Shown here: positions 30,087 to 40,051 of the stretch, one piece after another
How the letters are laid out: the number at the start of each line of letters is the position of its first letter
Numbering within the stretch: the first letter of the stretch is position 1
Origin: Halomicronema sp. CCY15110
Lineage (GTDB): Bacteria > Cyanobacteriota > Cyanobacteriia > Phormidesmidales > Phormidesmidaceae
Direction of reading: 5' to 3'
DNA length: 46,378 bases
NCBI RefSeq assembly: GCF_016888165.1
Contig: NZ_JACSWC010000284.1
Location: 1 to 46,378 of the forward strand
The notes under the pieces: model-generated
What the model was told of the DNA's origin: nothing
Seen by the model: the letters and a program-made list of their open reading frames with translations, nothing else
Databases searched by the model: none
Program-made: the position numbers and the translations under genes

Positions 30087-32030
30087 ATGGCTATGAATGA
30101 CTTCTTCAAAGGCTTTGAGCAACTGCTAGAACTGGCAAAAACGCTAGAAGAAAAAGCCGAAAATGGCGAGCTGAAGACAGACATTCGGGTCAACGCGCGG
30201 GGCTTGGGCAACATTCCTCGCCAGGGCAATATGCCGGATATTGGCGTTTCGCGCATTCGCACCCCGGGCGCGGGAGATGATGACGACGGCGGCATTAGTG
30301 AAGAGGTGATTATCACGCCCCCGCCTGCCGATACCAGCAAGGGCGCGGATGCCACGGTCGCCTCGGAGAACGCCACCACCGCCGATGCCTCACCCTCGCC
30401 ATCAGCTCAAACACCGCCCCAGCAAGCCGCTCCCAAGGCTCCCGAAATGCCCTCTCTCAAAGATGTCGGGGGGCTGGCTGCCGTCATTCAAGAACTCAAA
30501 GAGCTAATCGAAATTCCCCTCAAGCGGCCCGATGTGCTGACCAAGTTGGGACTGGAACCGCCTCGGGGCGTGATGCTCGTGGGGCCACCGGGCACAGGCA
30601 AAACCTTGACGGCCCGATCGCTGGCCGAGGAGTTGGGCGTCAGCTACATCGCGATCGTCGGCCCCGAGATCATGGGCAAATACTATGGCGAGGCCGAAGG
30701 CCGCCTGCGCAAGGTGTTTGAAAAAGCGGCCAAGTCCGCTCCCTGTCTCATCTTCATTGACGAAATCGATAGCCTCGCCCCCGATCGCAGCAAGGTCGAA
30801 GGGGAAGTCGAAAAACGCCTGGTGGCGCAACTCCTGAGTCTGATGGATGGCTTTGCCAAAACCCAGGGTGTAGTCGTGCTAGCGGCGACGAATCAGCCGA
30901 ACCATATTGACCCAGCCCTGCGGCGTCCCGGTCGACTTGATCGCGAAGTGCATTTCCGGGTGCCCGATCGCGATGGGCGGTTAGAAATCCTCAAAATTCA
31001 AACCCGCGAGATGCCCGTGGATGACACCGTGAGTCTGGATGCCGTTGCCGATGTGGCGGTGGGCATGGTCGGTGCCGACCTCAAAGCCCTCTGCCAAAAG
31101 GCCGCTTACCTGGCCCTGCGGCGACAGGTGTCTTCCCTCAGCGATCCCATCCCGCCCGACCTGCACGTCTCCCAAGCGGACTTTGCGGCGGCACTGAAGG
31201 AAATCAAGCCGTCGGTGCTGCGCTCGGTGGAAGTGGAATCGCCCCAAGTCGAGTGGGATGATATCGGTGGGTTAGCAGCGGCCAAGCAAACTCTGCAAGA
31301 GTCGGTGGAAGGCGTGCTGCTGTATCCCGAGCTCTATCAACAAACGGGAGCCACGGCCCCGCGCGGCATTTTGCTGTGGGGGCCACCGGGCACCGGCAAA
31401 ACCCTACTTGCCAAAGCCGTCGCCGCCCAAGCCCGGGCCAATTTCATCGCCGTGAATGGGCCAGAGCTGATGAGCCGTTGGGTGGGCGCGGCGGAACAAG
31501 CCGTTCGAGAGCTTTTCATCAAAGCGCGCCAGGCTGCCCCCTGTGTGGTGTTCATTGACGAAATTGATACGCTGGCTCCCGCTCGGGGGCAGCACCAAGG
31601 CGACTCGGGGGTCAGCGATCGCGTGGTGGGGCAACTGCTCACCGAACTGGATGGCCTGCAAGACAGCACCGATGTCCTGCTAGTCGGGGCCACCAATCGT
31701 CGTACAGCGCTTGACCCAGCGTTGCTACGGTCGGGACGGCTAGATCTGCAAATCGAGGTGGATTTGCCGACGGTAGAAAGCCGCCTCGCGATCTTGCAAG
31801 TGCATAACAGCGATCGCCCCCTCGAAAACATCGACCTGGCGGACCTGGCGGCCCAAACCGACGGCTGGAATGGGGCCGACCTCGCCCTGCTCAGCAACCA
31901 AGCTGCCCTCGAAGCGATTCGCGAATATCGGGCCTCTGGCGCGGACGATCCCACCCAAATTCACATTCAGCCCCAGCATTTCGCCGCTGCCCTCGCGGCC
32001 TTACAGCGTCAAAAACAGCTCAAAGGGTAA
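30087..32030 (+). CDS. Tandem AAA+ ATPase of the Cdc48/VCP type
   Basis: 647 aa from ATG at 30087 (a GTG at 30051 or an ATG at 30093 are alternatives). Two AAA modules: D1 with GPPGTGKTLTARSLAEE, CLIFIDEIDSLAPDRSK and LRRPGRLDREVHF; D2 with GPPGTGKTLLAKAVAAQ, CVVFIDEIDTLAPARGQ and LLRSGRLDLQIE. Both Walker A, both Walker B and the Arg-finger regions look intact, so both modules should hydrolyse ATP. The N-terminus is not the Cdc48 N-domain: about 40 residues of amphipathic helix (NDFFKGFEQLLELAKTLEEK), then an acidic DDDDGG and a Pro/Ala-rich linker to about residue 115. Substrate unknown. Confidence 0.92.
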   Translation: MAMNDFFKGFEQLLELAKTLEEKAENGELKTDIRVNARGLGNIPRQGNMPDIGVSRIRTPGAGDDDDGGISEEVIITPPPADTSKGADATVASENATTADASPSPSAQTPPQQAAPKAPEMPSLKDVGGLAAVIQELKELIEIPLKRPDVLTKLGLEPPRGVMLVGPPGTGKTLTARSLAEELGVSYIAIVGPEIMGKYYGEAEGRLRKVFEKAAKSAPCLIFIDEIDSLAPDRSKVEGEVEKRLVAQLLSLMDGFAKTQGVVVLAATNQPNHIDPALRRPGRLDREVHFRVPDRDGRLEILKIQTREMPVDDTVSLDAVADVAVGMVGADLKALCQKAAYLALRRQVSSLSDPIPPDLHVSQADFAAALKEIKPSVLRSVEVESPQVEWDDIGGLAAAKQTLQESVEGVLLYPELYQQTGATAPRGILLWGPPGTGKTLLAKAVAAQARANFIAVNGPELMSRWVGAAEQAVRELFIKARQAAPCVVFIDEIDTLAPARGQHQGDSGVSDRVVGQLLTELDGLQDSTDVLLVGATNRRTALDPALLRSGRLDLQIEVDLPTVESRLAILQVHNSDRPLENIDLADLAAQTDGWNGADLALLSNQAALEAIREYRASGADDPTQIHIQPQHFAAALAALQRQKQLKG

Positions 32031-32043
32031 CCCATTGAACCGA

Positions 32044-33450
32044 TTAGATACCTGGTTCAGCGGCGATTTTGCCAGACTTTATCGCTTGGGCTAATTGCTC
32101 GTAGTCACGTTCGGTTTGGTCGGCATAGGCGATCGCAAATTTCGCGATCGCCTGCGCAAATTTATCATTTTTACCGATATAGCCCAGGGTGGTGGCGGCA
32201 TCACCCGTGCGAGCATGGGCGCGAGCCAACGTCCAGCCACAGAGTTCCAAATAGGTTTCTAAGCCTTTTGCATCGAGGTCTTCTATCTCTACAGAACCCT
32301 TCATATCTTTGAGTTGTCGCCAGTAGTAATCCACTCCGGTAGGGAGGCTACGATGCCAGCCGAGAAAGATATCACTCACGGCTTGCATTAGGCTTTGGCC
32401 CGTCACCACTCGCTCTGCATGGGTTTCGTAGGTGTGCGCGGGCAAACAAGGTTCCAGCACCGACGCGCTGGCTTCTTTGAGTTGCAGAACGATCGCGTCA
32501 TCTTCGCTCTGGCCGGCGAGCAGTACAATCAGACACCGAGTGCCCACACTGCCAATCCCCCCTACCCGCAGCGCGCCATCCACAATGCGATAGCGACTCA
32601 ATAGAAATTGCTGTTCTTTTGACAAACTTGCTAAATAGTCGTGCCAGTTCGACTCAATGGCGGCGCGCAGAGCGTCTGGAGAGAGGCCAAAATCGCCCAA
32701 AAATTCCGCGTCGGCACCGGCAGCGCTTAAAGGCACTAATAGCGGCGGTTCACTGATGAACCGCCGCTGCCCGTCTTGTTGTGTAGTGAGCTTTTCGAGA
32801 GTTTGGGCTTGGGTGCGCTGACGGGCCTTTTTCACCATTTCTCGGGCGGTTTTGTGCCCCCGTTTCGAAGAGGCGTCTTTGAACAGATCGAGCACATACT
32901 CGGCATCAATGTGGTAGTACCACATCTCCAAAGTCGTATGGTCGTCAAAGTACTGCATCGCCTTTTGATACGCCCGGCCCACGGTCTCTGCTAGATCACG
33001 ATTATCAGAATCTTTGCAACCGTTCGATCGCCCCGCTAGCACCGCACTCGCCGCAAGGCGTTTCACATCCCATTCCCACGGGCCGGGATACACTTCATCA
33101 AAATCGTTGATGTCGAAGATCAGGTTGCGCTCGGGGGAGGCAAAGACCCCGAAATTACACAAATGGGCATCACCGCAGAGCATCGCATTAATGCCAGACA
33201 CCGGGGTAGAAGCCAAATCGGCAGCCATCACCCCCGCCGACCCCCGAAAGTAAGCAAAGGGCGACTCGACCATGCGGCCATATTTGATCGGGAGCAGGTG
33301 AGTCAGCCGATCGCGATCGCTCTGCTGCAGTCGCGCTAACGGATCAACGCGATTGGCCACAGGCGACCAGTTACCGTGGCTGCTGCGACCAGTTTGAGAG
33401 CGTAGCGCTTTACCCTGATCATATTTATCAGCTCGCGTGAGGGTGGCCAT
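32044..33450 (-). CDS. DUF2252-family protein
   Basis: About 468 aa from ATG at 33450; an ATG at 33471 would add 7 residues. The conserved core GDAHLCNFGVF and FDINDFDEVYPGPWEWD resembles the catalytic HxD...N and DxD of the aminoglycoside-phosphotransferase/kinase-like fold. Other family segments are FRGSAGVMAADLA and YYWRQLKDMKGS. No membrane segment. DUF2252 is uncharacterised and its substrate is unknown. It is convergent with the AAA+ gene, with about 13 bases between stops. Confidence 0.9.
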   Translation of the reverse strand: MATLTRADKYDQGKALRSQTGRSSHGNWSPVANRVDPLARLQQSDRDRLTHLLPIKYGRMVESPFAYFRGSAGVMAADLASTPVSGINAMLCGDAHLCNFGVFASPERNLIFDINDFDEVYPGPWEWDVKRLAASAVLAGRSNGCKDSDNRDLAETVGRAYQKAMQYFDDHTTLEMWYYHIDAEYVLDLFKDASSKRGHKTAREMVKKARQRTQAQTLEKLTTQQDGQRRFISEPPLLVPLSAAGADAEFLGDFGLSPDALRAAIESNWHDYLASLSKEQQFLLSRYRIVDGALRVGGIGSVGTRCLIVLLAGQSEDDAIVLQLKEASASVLEPCLPAHTYETHAERVVTGQSLMQAVSDIFLGWHRSLPTGVDYYWRQLKDMKGSVEIEDLDAKGLETYLELCGWTLARAHARTGDAATTLGYIGKNDKFAQAIAKFAIAYADQTERDYEQLAQAIKSGKIAAEPGI

Positions 33451-33649
33451 AGGGGTGAGGATAGGTTGCAAAGGGTGAGGTCATGGTAACGCGTGACTTA
33501 ACCCCCTTTGCCATCCTCACGCACCTTGTCCCGAGTGAGCTGTTCACCTTTTCATCATTTCCCTGGTAGGGGTAGGGAGACCAAGCCTTTACAATGAAAG
33601 CAATCGCCATCGCCTTTGTCTAATCAAGAGTGGCGTAATTATTGTTGAT

Positions 33650-34084
33650 GTGGTCAGGATTGAGCATACCGTGACGATTTCTTCAGCAGATAAAACAACG
33701 ACCTTGCAACCCAGTTACAACCTTCCCATCGCCTTGATTTTCGGCGGTCTTGGTTGGGCCTGTTTGTCCTGGGTGATGTGGGGAATGACATTTGCGATCA
33801 TCGCGGGCATTGTGGCCTTGTTAGGCGGTTTTTTGCTTTACCAGGCGGCTACTTTACGGCTAGTATTTACCGTCACGGATCTAGATATTTACCGGGGGGA
33901 CAGTCGCATTCGCCGGTTTCCCTATCAAGACTGGCAAGTTTGGGATATTTTTTGGTCGCCTGTACCGATTTTGTTTTATTTTCGGGAAGTCAACAGCATT
34001 CATTTTCTACCGATTTTGTTTAGCCCCGCCCAGTTGCGATCGCAGCTCGAACAGCATGTGCCGCCTCAGGCCAGCGATCGCTAA
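33650..34084 (+). CDS. DUF3119-family membrane protein
   Basis: 144 aa with a GTG start at 33650; the in-frame GTG at 33671 is an alternative and is closer to the usual family start. TLQPSYNLPIALIFGGLG is followed by two adjacent membrane helices at about residues 25-65. A small C-terminal domain (TVTDLDIYRGDSRIRRFPYQDW, LFYFREVNSIHFLPILF) is typical of this cyanobacterial/plastid family. It lies about 70 bases upstream of the DUF3086 gene, a neighbourhood I associate with cyanobacterial genomes. Function unknown. Confidence 0.85.
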   Translation: MVRIEHTVTISSADKTTTLQPSYNLPIALIFGGLGWACLSWVMWGMTFAIIAGIVALLGGFLLYQAATLRLVFTVTDLDIYRGDSRIRRFPYQDWQVWDIFWSPVPILFYFREVNSIHFLPILFSPAQLRSQLEQHVPPQASDR

Positions 34085-34154
34085 CGGTAACCCGCTGCCG
34101 ATTGCCGATTGACTTTTCGTTTTTATTGATTGTTTGGATTGTTTGAGATTGCTT

Positions 34155-35111
34155 ATGCCTGCTGATGAATCGCCGCTATCGTCTGCCCAGTCTGCCTCAG
34201 GAGACAGCAGCACCTCGCGGACAGACGCGCGAGTGCAAGCTGATTTGGCTCGCATGGTACGGGAGGCGGCCAGCGATTTGGAGCGCCAGAAGCGATCGTT
34301 AGAGCTCGAAATCGAAAAGCTCGAACGCCGCCGCGATCGCATCAACGCCGAGATGAAAACCTCATTTGCCGGGGCCTCCCAAGATTTGGCGGTGCGCGTC
34401 CAGAGCTTTAAGGAATATCTGGTCGGTAGCCTGCAAGATTTGGCGACCTCTGCCGAGCAACTGTCATTATCGCCCCCAGAACCGCCGCCCAGTCGCCCCG
34501 CCGCTGCTCCCTCTGCTTCCCCCGCCCCTGAACCCACGTCGGCTCCATCCCCCCCGGCGACTCGCTCCCCTCATCTGTTAGATGCGGAACGGATTCAGAG
34601 CTTGTTAGACCAATACCGTTTGCGGCCTGACTACTACGGCCCAGTCTGGCAATTACGCCGCACCTTTGAGCCCATTCACGCTGATCGGGTCGCCAACTGG
34701 ATGCTCAATCAAGGGGGGCGCGGAGCCGTCAAAACCCTCAACAGCCGCTTGCAAAATGTGCTGGTAGCTTCAGCCGCGATTTCGATGTTGCACACCATGC
34801 ATGGCGATCGCCTGCGGGTGCTGGTGCTCGCTCGGAGCCCGGAGCGCTTAGGTGACTGGCGACGGGGTTTTCAAGACTGTTTGGGGGTGTCACGGGCCGA
34901 CTTCGGCACCCGCAGCGGCATCATGCTGTTTGAGTCGTCAGAGCCCATGGCGCAACGCGCCGAACGCTTACTGGAAAACAACTATCTGCCCTTCATCATC
35001 ATTGATGAGTCAGAGGGCAAAGTGGCTCTGTCAATCTTGCAGTTCCCTCTCTGGTTAGCGATCGCTCCCGACCCCAACAACCCCACTTCGGAAGCATACG
35101 AATTCTATTAA
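34155..35111 (+). CDS. DUF3086-family protein
   Basis: 318 aa from ATG at 34155. Residues about 25-90 form a coiled coil (ARMVREAASDLERQKRSLEL...). A Pro/Ala/Ser-rich linker runs to about 145. The conserved C-terminal domain begins SLLDQYRLRPDYYGPVWQL and contains LNSRLQNVLVASAAISMLH, a cyanobacteria-specific family. It follows DUF3119 on the same strand and probably shares its transcript. Function unknown. Confidence 0.87.
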   Translation: MPADESPLSSAQSASGDSSTSRTDARVQADLARMVREAASDLERQKRSLELEIEKLERRRDRINAEMKTSFAGASQDLAVRVQSFKEYLVGSLQDLATSAEQLSLSPPEPPPSRPAAAPSASPAPEPTSAPSPPATRSPHLLDAERIQSLLDQYRLRPDYYGPVWQLRRTFEPIHADRVANWMLNQGGRGAVKTLNSRLQNVLVASAAISMLHTMHGDRLRVLVLARSPERLGDWRRGFQDCLGVSRADFGTRSGIMLFESSEPMAQRAERLLENNYLPFIIIDESEGKVALSILQFPLWLAIAPDPNNPTSEAYEFY

Positions 35112-35303
35112 GCGATCGCTCGACAAGGGGCTCTTTGCCCGCCATCTCAACTAAGGGATCAGGATTATATAAAATCCAATTTTGGTCAAAGCAATACTGT
35201 ACCTGCCAGTGGACAGCCGAGACGGCTGTTCCAACTGATTCAATCCTTATGCCTAACTACTCGGGGCCTCGTCCAGACTGGCGACCATCGCTGCACTATC
35301 CCG

Positions 35304-36788
35304 TTATTCGGTCGGCACTTTCGGCAACGGTGGAAAGTTGGGCAGCTCCACTGCGGACAACGATTTACGTTTCCGTTGAGATGGGCGTAACGGATGTACT
35401 AGCGGCGAAGGGGAGCTTTGCCCCGCTTGCATGGCCTCTAACGCTGGCACCGCTGATGTTGCAGGGCGGTCAATTTTAGGTTTAGTTGGTGGCTCCGGCT
35501 CGGTCATTAGTGTCTCGAATGCGGGCACCGAACTGATCGGTTCACTGATGGCGGGCGCACCGCTATTTTCTTCGTCAGGCGTGGGCACCGCTGGGGGAGT
35601 CGCATTCACCGGGGCTCCCCAAGGAATCGGCTCAGTAAACTCAGTGGTCGCTGTCGTGGGTTCACTGGGGGCAGAGACCGTTACTTCAGGACTTGCGGAT
35701 GAAAGATCAGTGGAGTCTACCGCCGACTCCGCCGGAGCAGTGCCCGTGACCGTTTTTTCCATCACGCGCTCGACGTCTTGCCAAAGTTGCTGTTCAGCAG
35801 CTCGATCAATCGCAGCTGGCGGCTCTGCCTCAGGGGCTGCAGCGGCGGCGGGTTGGTCACTGGTCCAATCCGCTAACTGCTCAGGAGGGTGGGAACGAGC
35901 TGTCGTGGGTGTCGTTGGGGGGTCTGAAGCGCGCGCTCCAGGAGATTGCAGCAATGAATATAGCTGGGGATCAGTCGCCGCCTGCGCCGGGTGGGCCGAC
36001 CACGGACGAATGCTCTCAGAACGAGGCATTCCAATGGTGGGAGATGACGGCCCCGATGGGGCGGCAACAGACTCACTCGCCGGGCTCACACCGTGCTCAA
36101 TGCTGTGAGAAGCATGTTGAAAGGCCGTTGTATCCAGGCACTTTTCCAGCGCCGATTTAAATTGCAAGGTGTACTGCTGCTGCCGTTGTAGGCGCGATCG
36201 CAGGTCCGCGCAAGTGTCTTCGGCAACCTGCAGTTGCTGGGCCCGTTCCGTTTTGCGTTTCCGCAGAATATTGCCTTCTTGTTCGAGGCGCTGCGCCCGG
36301 TCTTCGGCAGTCTTGAGCTGAGCACTCAGGGTGTTGGCTAATAGGGTTTGTCGCTTGAGGGCGGCATTCGCCTCATCCAGTTCGCTGAGCAACTGAGCCA
36401 CCGAGCGGGTTTGGGCGACAGCCACTTTTTCTTCTTCGGTGAGCCGCGGCGATCGCTCAACCTCTTGCTGCAAAGCTTGTTGCGATCGCTCCAACGCTTC
36501 TTCTAGCTGCTGCACTCGCGATAACAGCGCTTCATTGCACTGTTTCAAGTCGCCAATCCGGCTTTGCAACTCAACTGTTTCGTCCGGCGTATTCATCGCT
36601 TTTACATTAGATGGGGGCTCGCCTGGGGCCATCGCGCTTAAGGGGGGCATTCCTACAATGGCAACCGTTTCCCAATCATCATTGCCAGCTTGGCCGTCAG
36701 ACGGCAACGGCAACTGACCTTGAGCAGCAGCTAACGAATCAGCCGAATTAGCATCGTGAGAACGGGGCGGCACGTTTCCTTTGCTCAT
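35304..36788 (-). CDS. Coiled-coil protein with long disordered region
   Basis: 494 aa. Residues about 70-215 are predicted coiled coil (Leu/Glu/Gln heptads such as SRVQQLEEALERSQQALQQE). Residues about 230-430 are low-complexity Pro/Ala/Ser/Thr. The C-terminus is basic then hydrophobic (QRKRKSLSAVELPNFPPLP), which may be a short linear binding motif. No enzymatic domain is seen. It is convergent with the DUF3086 gene, about 190 bases apart. I would call it a cyanobacterial conserved hypothetical; a scaffold role is speculative. Confidence 0.75.
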   Translation of the reverse strand: MSKGNVPPRSHDANSADSLAAAQGQLPLPSDGQAGNDDWETVAIVGMPPLSAMAPGEPPSNVKAMNTPDETVELQSRIGDLKQCNEALLSRVQQLEEALERSQQALQQEVERSPRLTEEEKVAVAQTRSVAQLLSELDEANAALKRQTLLANTLSAQLKTAEDRAQRLEQEGNILRKRKTERAQQLQVAEDTCADLRSRLQRQQQYTLQFKSALEKCLDTTAFQHASHSIEHGVSPASESVAAPSGPSSPTIGMPRSESIRPWSAHPAQAATDPQLYSLLQSPGARASDPPTTPTTARSHPPEQLADWTSDQPAAAAAPEAEPPAAIDRAAEQQLWQDVERVMEKTVTGTAPAESAVDSTDLSSASPEVTVSAPSEPTTATTEFTEPIPWGAPVNATPPAVPTPDEENSGAPAISEPISSVPAFETLMTEPEPPTKPKIDRPATSAVPALEAMQAGQSSPSPLVHPLRPSQRKRKSLSAVELPNFPPLPKVPTE

Positions 36789-36975
36789 GATCTTCGGGGG
36801 AGTTTCAACAGTGAATCGCAGGAATCAGCAGCATATCTAGCGTGATGGCTGCGCTAATCACTATGGTGTAGCACAAAATCTCAAAGTCAACTCACCAATG
36901 TCAAAAAAATATCCCAAATGAGGGGGCCGAACCCTCTCCCGAGGGCCTTCCTCGTCAGGTTATGTTGGCAACGTG

Positions 36976-36995
36976 AATCACTGTTATCAGTGATT
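36976..36995. repeat. Perfect 8-bp hairpin
   Basis: AATCACTG, TTAT, CAGTGATT: a perfect stem with a 4-base loop. It lies about 190 bases upstream of the coiled-coil gene start and could be an operator or a small transcript end. Confidence 0.6.
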
Positions 36996-37018
36996 ATCCC
37001 TACCATCAGTGTGTTTTG

Positions 37019-37098
37019 AAAACCTGAAGGCTCTCAGTGCCACCCTGGTCTTTTGCTCAGAAAATGACCTGTTAGTGCTGTCAATGCCTTCAGGTTTT
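37019..37098. repeat. 13-bp inverted repeat with nested stem
   Basis: AAAACCTGAAGGC (37019-37031) and GCCTTCAGGTTTT (37086-37098) pair perfectly over a 54-base loop. The loop holds a second stem, GGTCTTTT against AAAATGACC with one bulge. On the plus strand the right arm ends in TTTTCTTT, so the whole could be a structured RNA or a terminator. Confidence 0.6.
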
Positions 37099-37139
37099 CT
37101 TTATGGCAGTTTTGGTGCATCGCATTTTGCCGCCCAATT

Positions 37140-37176
37140 ACAAACCCCTTCCAACCGTCAGTTAGAAGGGGTTTGT
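37140..37176. terminator. 12-bp inverted repeat after clpC
   Basis: ACAAACCCCTTC (37140-37151) and GAAGGGGTTTGT (37165-37176) form a perfect stem with a 13-base loop, 57 bases past the clpC stop. The T-rich arm gives a partial U-tract, but no long T-run follows. Placement suggests the clpC terminator. Confidence 0.6.
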
Positions 37177-37232
37177 CAGCACTTTTCACGGCTTAAGCAG
37201 AGCCCGCTATACAGCCCGATCATGGCTCAGCA

Positions 37233-39707
37233 CTAGCGCTGCATACCAGCCAAAGCGGGAGCTTGCTGTAGCTCGGCTCGAACGTTGCCATCGTCATCGA
37301 TGGTTAGCAACACCGCATTACCATCCTGAACTGAACCGGCCAGAATGGCCTCAGCTAGAGCATCCTCAACCAAGCGAGCGATCGCGCGCCGCATGGGGCG
37401 GGCTCCGTACCGCTGGTCATACCCGGAGTTGATGAGCTTGTCTTCAAATTCGGGGGTAACACTGACGGTAATGCCTCGCTCCGCCAACCGCTGATTTACA
37501 CCGACCAGCATTAAATCAGCGATCTCCTTCACTTCGGGCTTCGTGAGCTGACGGAAGACGATGATCTCATCGAGACGATTCAGCAGTTCAGGCCGGAAAT
37601 ACTGTTTCATCTCTTCCTGCACCAAACTGCGGATGTTGTTGTACCGAGTGGTGGCTTCATCCTCGATCGCGGTGTCAAAGCCCATGCCGCCGCCACCCTT
37701 TTCGATGACCTGTGAACCGATGTTCGAAGTCATGATGATCAGGGTGTTTTTAAAGCTCACCGAGCGACCTTTGGCGTCCGTCAATCGGCCATCGTCCAAA
37801 ACTTGCAGCAGGATATTGAACACATCAGGATGCGCCTTCTCAATCTCATCTAACAAGATGACCGAGTAGGGCTTACGCCGCACCGCTTCGGTGAGTTGTC
37901 CCCCTTCGTCATAACCAATGAATCCCGGAGGCGAGCCCACCAGCTTCGAGACCGTGTAACTCTCCATGAATTCCGACATATCTAGCCGGATCATTGCCTC
38001 TTCGGAGCCAAACAGCGCGGCAGCAAGCGCTTTGGTGAGCTCGGTCTTACCCACCCCGGTCGGGCCTGAAAAGACCAGGCTAGCGATGGGACGATCCGGA
38101 CTGGCGAGTTTCACTCGCGATCGCCGAATGGCTCGGGCTGAGGCTTCCACGGCTTCGTGTTGACCAATCACCCGCTCGTGCAAGGTGTCTTCTAAGTGCA
38201 TGAGCTGCATCGCCTCTGACTCAGTCATGCGCGTGACGGGTACCCCTGTCCAAGAGGCCACAATTTCCGCAATGTCATCATCTTCGACGACGGGCTGGGT
38301 CATCGGCGGCGCTTCCGCCGCTTCCGGCTGAGGACCTTGAATCTGGGCCAGCAATTCATGCTTGCGTTGGCGTAATTCTTGGGCCTGGGCAAATTCCTGA
38401 GACCGCACCGCAACTTGCAAGTCACTCGAAACCTGACGTAACTCTTGCTTTACCTCTGGCGAAGGATAGCTGATTTGGTAGCGCAACTTGATGCGTGAAC
38501 CCGCTTCATCAATCAGGTCGATCGCCTTATCCGGTAAATGGCGATCGCTGATGTAACGATCCGATAGCTCGGCCGCAGCGTTCAGTGCGGCATCGGAGAT
38601 CAGAACATTGTGGAACTGTTCATAGCGGCTACGGATCCCTGCCAAAATTTCAATTGTGTCGGGCACCGAAGGCGGTTCCACCATAATCGGTTGAAAGCGC
38701 CGCTCCAGCGCTGCGTCTTTCTCGATATGTTTACGGTATTCGTCGAGGGTGGTGGCACCAATGCACTGCATTTCACCTCGGGCGAGGGCGGGCTTGAGCA
38801 TGTTAGCCGCATCCATTCCACCTTCTAAGGAACCGGCCCCAACCAACGTGTGAATTTCGTCAATCACCAAGATGATGTCGTCATCGTTGCGGACTTCGTC
38901 CACCAGCTTGGTCAGGCGTTCTTCAAAGTCACCTCGGAAGCGGGTGCCGGACACGAGTGAACCCATGTCGATGGCATAAACCTTTTTGCCGATCAGCGTT
39001 TCCGGCACATCTTGATTGACGATGCGCTGAGCTAAGCCTTCTGCGATAGCGGTTTTACCGACACCCGGTTCGCCAACGAGCACGGGGTTATTTTTGGTGC
39101 GACGCCCCAGGATTTGCACGACACGCTCGATTTCTTTGGCGCGGCCCACCACAGGGTCAAGTCGTCCCTCTGCGGCTTTCAGGGTGAGGTCAGTACTGTA
39201 CTCTTCAAGCACATTGCTCTTGCGACGGCGATCGCTGGTGCGCGATTTGCGCCCCCCTGCCGGAATCGCCGCTGCCTCGCCCAAATCTTTGATCAAGCGA
39301 GTCCGCACCTTACTGGGGGAAACCCCAAGGTTTTCCATGACTCGGTAGGCCACGCTCTCACGGCTTTGCGTCAAGCTCAGCAGCAGATGCTCGGGTTCAA
39401 TGTAGGAGGCGTCAAGCTTACGGGCCTCCTGAAAAGCGCTCTCAAAAACTTGCTTGACTTTAGGTGTAAACGGCACCTCCGAAGGGGGATTGCCGCTGCC
39501 GCGACCGATGATGGCTTCGACTTCCGTACGTGCGTCGGTCAAGTTGACGCCAAACTCGGTCAAAACTGCCGCGGCCACGCTGGAATTTTCGCGCAGCAGT
39601 CCCAGCAGCAATTGCTCGGTGCCGACGAAATTATGCTGCAATCGACGGGCCTCTTCTTGGGCCTTCATGATGACGGCGATCGCGGTGTTGGTGAAGTGCT
39701 CAAACAT
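37233..39707 (-). CDS. clpC: Clp unfoldase ClpC
   Basis: 824 aa. HSP100 ATPase that feeds ClpP/ClpR proteases. Two N-terminal Clp_N repeats (about 1-150); AAA-1 with [15 protein letters not shown]; a middle UVR-type segment (about 420-455, [18 protein letters not shown]) that marks ClpC rather than ClpB; AAA-2 with [15 protein letters not shown]; and a ClpP-binding loop MGF after [15 protein letters not shown]. Full length. ATG at 39707. Essential in cyanobacteria in general. Confidence 0.97.
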   Translation of the reverse strand: MFEHFTNTAIAVIMKAQEEARRLQHNFVGTEQLLLGLLRENSSVAAAVLTEFGVNLTDARTEVEAIIGRGSGNPPSEVPFTPKVKQVFESAFQEARKLDASYIEPEHLLLSLTQSRESVAYRVMENLGVSPSKVRTRLIKDLGEAAAIPAGGRKSRTSDRRRKSNVLEEYSTDLTLKAAEGRLDPVVGRAKEIERVVQILGRRTKNNPVLVGEPGVGKTAIAEGLAQRIVNQDVPETLIGKKVYAIDMGSLVSGTRFRGDFEERLTKLVDEVRNDDDIILVIDEIHTLVGAGSLEGGMDAANMLKPALARGEMQCIGATTLDEYRKHIEKDAALERRFQPIMVEPPSVPDTIEILAGIRSRYEQFHNVLISDAALNAAAELSDRYISDRHLPDKAIDLIDEAGSRIKLRYQISYPSPEVKQELRQVSSDLQVAVRSQEFAQAQELRQRKHELLAQIQGPQPEAAEAPPMTQPVVEDDDIAEIVASWTGVPVTRMTESEAMQLMHLEDTLHERVIGQHEAVEASARAIRRSRVKLASPDRPIASLVFSGPTGVGKTELTKALAAALFGSEEAMIRLDMSEFMESYTVSKLVGSPPGFIGYDEGGQLTEAVRRKPYSVILLDEIEKAHPDVFNILLQVLDDGRLTDAKGRSVSFKNTLIIMTSNIGSQVIEKGGGGMGFDTAIEDEATTRYNNIRSLVQEEMKQYFRPELLNRLDEIIVFRQLTKPEVKEIADLMLVGVNQRLAERGITVSVTPEFEDKLINSGYDQRYGARPMRRAIARLVEDALAEAILAGSVQDGNAVLLTIDDDGNVRAELQQAPALAGMQR

Positions 39708-40051
39708 AGCCCCGTGTTGGTTCTGGTGTGCAAGGAAGACGGACTTCCCTAAATGGCTGCTCTGGCGACGAGGTGACTGCCGTCTGCGGAGACTGCACTA
39801 CCTCTGTAAAGAAACTGTACAAAGAAACTTTACTAAACGGCAGTAGGGAGAGCCGAATACAATTCGTAAAAACCCTCAAATCCAGTTATGGCAGAGAAAA
39901 TTAACAAGGTGAAAGTTCTGCGAATACTCTCTGACAGAAGACTAAACTTAGAGGTTATTTACATAATTTAACAAGTTATGCTCCGGAATGGATGCTTTTT
40001 GCAACAAATGGAGATAAAATCACTCCTCGAAAAACCGATTCATAATTCTCA
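39708..40051. other. Divergent intergenic region upstream of clpC
   Basis: About 345 bases. The part from 39830 is AT-rich (for example 39955-40020) and likely holds the promoters of clpC and of the small gene to the right. I see no defensible -10/-35 pair or operator. Confidence 0.4.

Larger units (their letters stand above)
36789..37232. other. Intergenic region with stacked inverted repeats downstream of clpC
   Basis: About 440 bases with no supported gene, located between the start of the coiled-coil gene and the stop of clpC, both read leftwards. It contains the promoter for the coiled-coil gene and three inverted repeats, listed separately. Confidence 0.6.

Noticed and set aside
35135-35479. 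114-codon plus-strand frame next to the DUF3086 gene
   Set aside because: It overlaps the coiled-coil gene on the other strand and has no family resemblance.
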